Shown here piece by piece: positions 59,436-64,000 of a stretch of DNA of 64,000 nt. The position numbers and the translations under genes are program-made. The stretch spans positions 1 through 64,000 of the forward strand of contig NZ_PYOO01000014.1 of the NCBI RefSeq assembly GCF_003026395.1, given 5' to 3'. How positions within the stretch are numbered: position 1 is the stretch's first letter; each line of letters begins with the position of its first letter. Below the pieces are notes generated by a model. It was not told where the DNA came from. It did no database searches and saw only the letters and a program-made list of their open reading frames with translations. The DNA is from Photobacterium iliopiscarium. GTDB taxonomy: Bacteria > Pseudomonadota > Gammaproteobacteria > Enterobacterales > Vibrionaceae.

Positions 59436-61325
59436 ATGAAATTTAGGGAAGATATAAACGGTTTAAGAGCAATAGCAGTTATTGCTGTTGTACTATTTCA
59501 TTTTAATACCCCATTCATTCCGGGTGGTTTTGCTGGAGTAGATGTCTTTTTCGTTATATCTGGTTTTTTAATGACTAGCATTATATTTAGAGGACTAGAA
59601 AATAATAATTTTTCAGTTCTTTCTTTTTATAAAGCTAGAGCAGTAAGGATCATCCCTGCTTTATTAGTTGTGAGTACTACTGTACTTATATTCTGTTGGT
59701 TCTTTCTAATGCCACTGAAGCTTGAAGCTTTAGGTCGGCATGTCATTGGTAGCATTAGCTTTTTATCTAATATATTTTATTGGCAAGAATCAGGCTACTT
59801 TGACACAAAGTCACAAACTAAATGGCTATTACATACATGGTCATTATCTGTCGAATGGCAGTTTTATATTATCTACCCAATTGCTTTAATTATTTTAAAA
59901 AAAATAATCTCTATTAATAACATTAAAAAAATCCTGATTGTAACGACTGTTATTGGTTTAGGTATAAGTATTTACGCATCATATTACTGGCCGTCTCCTG
60001 CTTATTTCTTATTTCCTACACGAGCATGGGAAATGTTAGCGGGTGGTCTAGTATTTTTATACCCTGTAGCATTAAACCAACCAACAAAAAAATATATCGA
60101 ATGGGTTGGATTACTTTTAATTTTACTCTCTTATGTATTTATCTCTAAGTCAGATATGTGGCCAGGATACTTAGCTCTAATTCCTGTCGTTGGCGCCGCA
60201 TTAGTTATCCTTGCAAATAATAGCAACAGCCCTATTACCAGTAATAAAATAATGAAGAATATTGGCTTATGGTCTTATTCGATTTATTTATGGCATTGGC
60301 CAGTTGTCGTTATAGGTCATTATTTTGATATAAATCATTGGGCGATTATCGGTATTCCATTATCGATATTATTAGGATTTATTAGCTATACTGTTATAGA
60401 AAAAAACAAAGTAAGCCTAAAAGCAATTATCCTACCCTTTATTTTAATTCTAGGGTTAGCATATACCGTCTCATCAAATATTGGTTTGTTTTACAATATT
60501 CCGACAATAAACTTAAAAGCAATTACGACTAACACAAAAACAGATCACAATGGAGCCTACACATGGGCCAATATAAGACGTTTAGATAAACAAATTTTCA
60601 CTGAAGAACATAAAGAAAAAGTCTTAATCATTGGTGACTCACAAGCCGGTGATTTTACTAATAATCTTTATGATGCAGGTTTAAATAAGAATGTTGAGAT
60701 AGTTTCACGAGTTGTTGAAGCTGATTGTGGCTTTTTCTACTTACCACCAGCGGAACAAAATATTGCCTTTAGTCAATCACCAACGATTAAAGGTAATCAA
60801 ATGTGGCAGAATAAATGTAGTACCTTTATTAAAAATGTAGATAAAGGCGATGTTGTTGAACAAGCTAACGTTATTATTCTATCTATGTATTGGCGCGATA
60901 TTAATATGAATTGGATTTTTAAATCTATTCAAAATATTCGCGCTAAAAATCAGCATGCAAAAATCTATGTTATTGGCGGTAAATCATTTAACATTCCAGT
61001 ATCAGCACTGGCTTATGAAGCTTATAAACAAAAAATAGATCTTGGCCATTATGCAAAAATGAACATTGCCAACAATGATCTGGAAAATCGAGCCGTGCAA
61101 AATAAACAATTTGAAGCAAATGCTAGATTGCCTGAATACAACTACACTTTCATCAATATGACTCATGTTATGTGTCATAGTGATCGTTGTGATGTTATAG
61201 ATAAAGAGGGTAATAGTTTTTACTCTGATAAGCGCCATACAACACGCGCAGGTACAAAATATATAGCAGAGCAATTACATAAGCAGCAGTTATTCAATGA
61301 AATATTAGCACCTGAAAATCAATAA
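59436..61325 (+). CDS. acyltransferase-SGNH fusion protein (OafA/YrhL type)
   Basis: A 629-residue inner-membrane acyltransferase 3 joined to a periplasmic SGNH hydrolase domain, the type that O-acetylates lipopolysaccharide or other glycans. The signature INGLRAIAV is near 8-16 with the probable catalytic His22 in LFHFN, and SVEWQFY lies near 137. About ten TM segments run to 355. The SGNH part has GDSQAG at 400-405 (Ser402) and the DxxH pair Asp598/His601. The gene is AT-rich and flanked by terminators, so it may be acquired. The acceptor is unknown. Confidence 0.9.
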   Translation: MKFREDINGLRAIAVIAVVLFHFNTPFIPGGFAGVDVFFVISGFLMTSIIFRGLENNNFSVLSFYKARAVRIIPALLVVSTTVLIFCWFFLMPLKLEALGRHVIGSISFLSNIFYWQESGYFDTKSQTKWLLHTWSLSVEWQFYIIYPIALIILKKIISINNIKKILIVTTVIGLGISIYASYYWPSPAYFLFPTRAWEMLAGGLVFLYPVALNQPTKKYIEWVGLLLILLSYVFISKSDMWPGYLALIPVVGAALVILANNSNSPITSNKIMKNIGLWSYSIYLWHWPVVVIGHYFDINHWAIIGIPLSILLGFISYTVIEKNKVSLKAIILPFILILGLAYTVSSNIGLFYNIPTINLKAITTNTKTDHNGAYTWANIRRLDKQIFTEEHKEKVLIIGDSQAGDFTNNLYDAGLNKNVEIVSRVVEADCGFFYLPPAEQNIAFSQSPTIKGNQMWQNKCSTFIKNVDKGDVVEQANVIILSMYWRDINMNWIFKSIQNIRAKNQHAKIYVIGGKSFNIPVSALAYEAYKQKIDLGHYAKMNIANNDLENRAVQNKQFEANARLPEYNYTFINMTHVMCHSDRCDVIDKEGNSFYSDKRHTTRAGTKYIAEQLHKQQLFNEILAPENQ

Positions 61326-61382
61326 TTATTTCAGTTCGCTTGATATACCAAACTACTCTGTAATTTTTATATAAAACGTTGC

Positions 61383-61411
61383 AAGGCCGCTAATACATTA
61401 GCGGCCTTTTT
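61383..61411 (+). terminator. acyltransferase gene terminator
   Basis: AAGGCCGCTAA and TTAGCGGCCTT form an 11-bp stem with a 4-base loop and a T run, about 58 bases past the stop. Confidence 0.92.
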
Positions 61412-61523
61412 GTATCCAAAACATCAATCAGAGAAAGCTTACAAAAATGTAAACTACAGGCAAGGTCGGTGTATAGATCGTGAGTTATTATTCTCACATC
61501 AAAACACAACAGAGAATTTTACA

Positions 61524-61937
61524 ATGTCTAATAAACGCTTTGCTATGCTACTTGTTCCTGCGCTACTGTTATCAACATCAGCATTTGCGGCAACAACACC
61601 AGCATCTTCAACAGTGCAACCCATCAATGCGGTAACAACTCAACAACAAGGTTTTAGTGGCCCAAGTGTCGGTCTAAAAACAGTCAAAGCCGTTCTTGAT
61701 GCTGGCATGTTCAGTGATGACACCCCAGTTACATTAACCGGACACATTACAAAATCATTAGGCGATGAGCATTATCAATTTACCGATAGTACAGGCTCGA
61801 TTACGGTAGATATTGATCATAATAAATGGTTTGGTGCACAGGTTACCCCACAAACCAAGATCACGATCCAAGGCGAAATTGATAAAGAACTTAATAGCAC
61901 TTCGATTGATGTTAATTATGTTCGCGTTATGGGTTAA
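61524..61937 (+). CDS. YgiW/YdeI family OB-fold stress protein
   Basis: A periplasmic bacterial OB-fold (BOF) protein of 137 residues from the ATG at 61524. A signal peptide spans 1-22 (AFA-AT). The domain at about 42-136 holds FSGPSVGLKTVKAVLD, VTLTGHITKSLGDEHYQF and IDVNYVRVMG. Relatives (YgiW, VisP) bind sugars or lipopolysaccharide parts and aid stress tolerance. It lies before a two-component pair, as ygiW lies by qseBC in E. coli. 38 more open codons upstream look non-coding. Confidence 0.92.
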   Translation: MSNKRFAMLLVPALLLSTSAFAATTPASSTVQPINAVTTQQQGFSGPSVGLKTVKAVLDAGMFSDDTPVTLTGHITKSLGDEHYQFTDSTGSITVDIDHNKWFGAQVTPQTKITIQGEIDKELNSTSIDVNYVRVMG

Positions 61938-61961
61938 CCCCTTTCTCACCATCACAAAGCT

Positions 61962-61982
61962 GCGAGTGCATAAACCACTCGC
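61962..61982 (+). terminator. hairpin after the YgiW-like gene
   Basis: GCGAGTG and CACTCGC form a 7-bp stem with a 7-base loop, 25 bases past the stop. Only a few T follow, so it may be weak or may simply mark the 3' end. Confidence 0.45.
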
Positions 61983-62212
61983 CGCCTTGTCATCCATAGC
62001 GTATTAATCTTGCCGACATAACGATAAACTTGTTTACTCGCGCCTAATTCAATGCCGGTTTATCTTGGATCGCATTAAAAATAGCGTTATATACACCAAT
62101 AATGTAGAAAACTGTTAGATGTTAAAAGCGCAGACCTTTACGCCTTTTTAGCACATCAACGAGTTATTCAAATTTTCATCAATAGATTTTATCTGATTGT
62201 AAGGCTGCCATT

Positions 62213-62908
62213 ATGCAAATACTGCTTGTTGAAGACGACGCTAGCTTAAGTCGTTATATTGAAAAAGGACTCACAGAAGCAGGTCATCATGTGCAGTGCA
62301 TTGATAACGGAAAATATGCCCTTGCGATATGCATGTCTGAACACTTTGACATCGCCATTGTCGATCGCATGTTACCGGGGTTAGATGGGTTATCGTTTGT
62401 AAAAGCACTTCGCGCATCCAAAATCTCAATGCCAATTATCTTTCTCACTTCATTAGGTGGCATTGATGATCGCGTAGATGGCTTAGAAGCGGGCGGGGAT
62501 GATTATTTAACTAAACCTTTTGCTTTTTCAGAATTATTAGCGCGAATATCGGCGTTATTTCGTCGCTCATCGACACTATCAGAAGCAAAACCCAGTGAGC
62601 TAATTTATGGCGATCTCCGTCTTAATTTATTTGATCATACCGCGATCCGCCAAGGACAAGTCTTAGCCCTGCAACCAAAAGAGTTTCGTATTCTTGAACT
62701 CTTTCTGCGCCATCCAGGGCGTATTATCACGCGAACCATGTTATTAGAACATGTGTGGGATATCTATTTTGATCCCCAAACCAGTGTGGTGGAAACCCAC
62801 ATTAGCCGTTTACGTAATAAGCTTGAAAAACCGTTTGGTGATCAGCTTATTCATACCGTTCGAGGTGCTGGCTACAAGTTAGAACACAAACGCGGGAAAA
62901 ACAGCTAA
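62213..62908 (+). CDS. OmpR/PhoB family response regulator
   Basis: A 231-residue DNA-binding regulator. The receiver domain has acidic EDD at 7-9, phosphoacceptor Asp51 in IVDRMLPGLDG, Thr79-Ser and Lys101 of LTKPF. The winged-helix output at about 130-225 includes ALQPKEFRILELF and SVVETHISRLRNKL. The start lacks a strong Shine-Dalgarno. It overlaps its partner kinase by one base. Context with YgiW suggests a QseB- or CarR-like role in envelope or lipid A stress, but this is inference. Confidence 0.95.
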   Translation: MQILLVEDDASLSRYIEKGLTEAGHHVQCIDNGKYALAICMSEHFDIAIVDRMLPGLDGLSFVKALRASKISMPIIFLTSLGGIDDRVDGLEAGGDDYLTKPFAFSELLARISALFRRSSTLSEAKPSELIYGDLRLNLFDHTAIRQGQVLALQPKEFRILELFLRHPGRIITRTMLLEHVWDIYFDPQTSVVETHISRLRNKLEKPFGDQLIHTVRGAGYKLEHKRGKNS

Positions 62909-64000
62909 TGCATCCTTTCATTGCACAAATTCAGCAACGATTACCATCACCAAATTGGTTGCGCAGTTCTGCTATGCAGCAAGGACTGATGTTTATTATA
63001 GTGTCGGTGATCAGTTTAATTTTGATGTCAAGCCTCACTATTGCGTATGTTGATTATCATCTTGATAAAGTAAACAACAACATTGAACATAATGTTGAAG
63101 CCTTTATGCTTGGCAATACCACCAAGATCAACAAAGAGCCTATCGATGAAGATGATGTTATCGACGTCTTAGCAACAGGCTTTATTTTATCGGGTATTTT
63201 AGTTGTACTGTTCAGCTCTGCTATCGTTATTTCTATGACCCGACGCAATCAGTCGAAAATTGACCGTATTGAAAAAGTATTACATGCCGCTGCTAATGGT
63301 GAGTTATCAGCCAGAACCATGATGTCGAGTCAAAGTAATGATCTCACTCGAATTGGCTCAACCGTCGATGAAATGCTGTCACGGCTACAAAGTGTAGTCG
63401 CTGCAATGAGTGATATTTCGACTAATATTGCGCATGAATTAAAAACGCCGATTACGCGCTTACAATATAACTTACAGACTCTTAATGAGATGGCTGACGC
63501 ACACAGTGATAATCTGGATGATGATTTTTCTGAACAGCTAGAACTGTCACTCAAAGAATCCAACCGCTTAGCCAATATCTTTGATGCTTTACTGCGTATA
63601 TCTCAAATTGAATCAGGTAATAGACGCCAACGATTTGAAACCATAAATGTAGTTGACCTCGTCCACACTATTGCTGAAATTTATACCGAGGTTGCTGAAG
63701 ATGCAGGTATGACCTTGACTCTTAATTCTCAAAAAGAGCCTATTTTCATTCAAGGCGATCGAGAATTATTGATCCAACAGGTTGCTAATCTAGTGGAAAA
63801 TTCACTGCGCTATTGCCCTCAAGCAAGTCAGCTAACACTCTCGTGCCACACAGAGCAAGATAATGTGGTGATCACCATGGCCGATAATGGTCCGGGGATT
63901 GATGACCAAGAAAAAAATCGCGTCTTTGAGCGTCTTTATCGAATTAATAAATCACGTAATGATGGCGGTTTAGGCATTGGACTAACATTAGTTAAAGCGG
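62908..64000 (+). CDS. sensor histidine kinase, 3' end beyond window
   Basis: The frame starts at the ATG at 62908 (TAATG overlap with the regulator) and stays open for 364 codons to the window edge, so it is partial. TM1 is about 25-46 and TM2 about 88-110, with a periplasmic loop of only some 40 residues, then HAMP. The H-box NIAHELKTPITRLQ has His176, the N-box is LVENSLRYCPQ, and G-boxes are DNGPGI and GLGIGLTLVK. It is the probable partner of the preceding response regulator. The small loop argues against a large sensory domain. Confidence 0.93.
   Translation, partial: MHPFIAQIQQRLPSPNWLRSSAMQQGLMFIIVSVISLILMSSLTIAYVDYHLDKVNNNIEHNVEAFMLGNTTKINKEPIDEDDVIDVLATGFILSGILVVLFSSAIVISMTRRNQSKIDRIEKVLHAAANGELSARTMMSSQSNDLTRIGSTVDEMLSRLQSVVAAMSDISTNIAHELKTPITRLQYNLQTLNEMADAHSDNLDDDFSEQLELSLKESNRLANIFDALLRISQIESGNRRQRFETINVVDLVHTIAEIYTEVAEDAGMTLTLNSQKEPIFIQGDRELLIQQVANLVENSLRYCPQASQLTLSCHTEQDNVVITMADNGPGIDDQEKNRVFERLYRINKSRNDGGLGIGLTLVKA

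Overview
This window is chromosomal DNA of a low-GC gammaproteobacterium, most likely Vibrionaceae and plausibly Photobacterium. The evidence is gene order and protein similarity recalled from known families: csrA with a tRNA-Ser/tRNA-Arg array, alaS-aspartokinase-csrA, recA-pncC-mutS-rpoS, rpoE-rseABC-lepAB-rnc-era-recO-pdxJ-acpS, zapA-6S RNA-ygfA, and epd-pgk-fbaA-mscS. Nearly everything is core genome. No prophage, insertion sequence, integron or CRISPR array is visible.

Layout. 1-1.2 kb: three tandem tRNA-Arg(ACG)/tRNA-Ser(GCT) pairs with a good promoter. 1.2-5.4 kb: alaS, aspartokinase and csrA. 5.6-8.2 kb: a Kch-type potassium channel, then recA with its LexA-controlled promoter; recX is not seen between recA and alaS. 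8.3-11.7 kb: pncC and, divergently, mutS. 11.8-21.1 kb: a long minus-strand run of rpoS, nlpD, pcm, surE, truD, ispF, ispD, ftsB, eno and pyrG. 21.3-25.8 kb: mazG, relA and rlmD, with a terminator hairpin directly against the mazG ribosome binding site. 25.9-28.7 kb: the hybrid sensor kinase BarA on the plus strand.

28.8-38.2 kb: a large minus-strand cluster running from rpoE, behind a clear sigma-E promoter, through rseA, rseB, rseC, lepA, lepB, rnc, era, recO, pdxJ and acpS. 38.4-43.1 kb: nadB, sdhE/ygfX, ygfZ and a LysR regulator. 43.1-44.8 kb: a compact DUF134 / NifX-like / NqrM cassette with a palindrome in front, then ytfK with a Pho-box-like promoter. 44.9-48.4 kb: gcvH standing alone and the ubiquinone hydroxylases UbiI and UbiH behind ygfB. 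48.8-52.3 kb: zapA, 6S RNA, ygfA, rpiA and serA. 52.4-58.2 kb: yggE, mscS and the glycolytic group fbaA, pgk and epd, with a PurR/LacI-family-like operator at fbaA and CRP-like sites near epd. 58.2-64 kb: a possible 36-residue membrane protein not usually annotated, a cold-shock protein, an AT-rich acyltransferase-SGNH gene that looks acquired, and a YgiW-response regulator-sensor kinase module cut by the window end.

Functionally, several genes link stress and global regulation: CsrA and BarA (Csr pathway), RpoS, RpoE with RseABC, RelA with YtfK ((p)ppGpp), RecA/LexA and 6S RNA. I did not find a convincing wholly new system. The best leads are the DUF134/NifX-like/NqrM cassette with its candidate operator, the tiny membrane ORF beside cspA, the Pho box at ytfK and the operator at the fbaA start site. 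All operator and promoter calls were made by eye.
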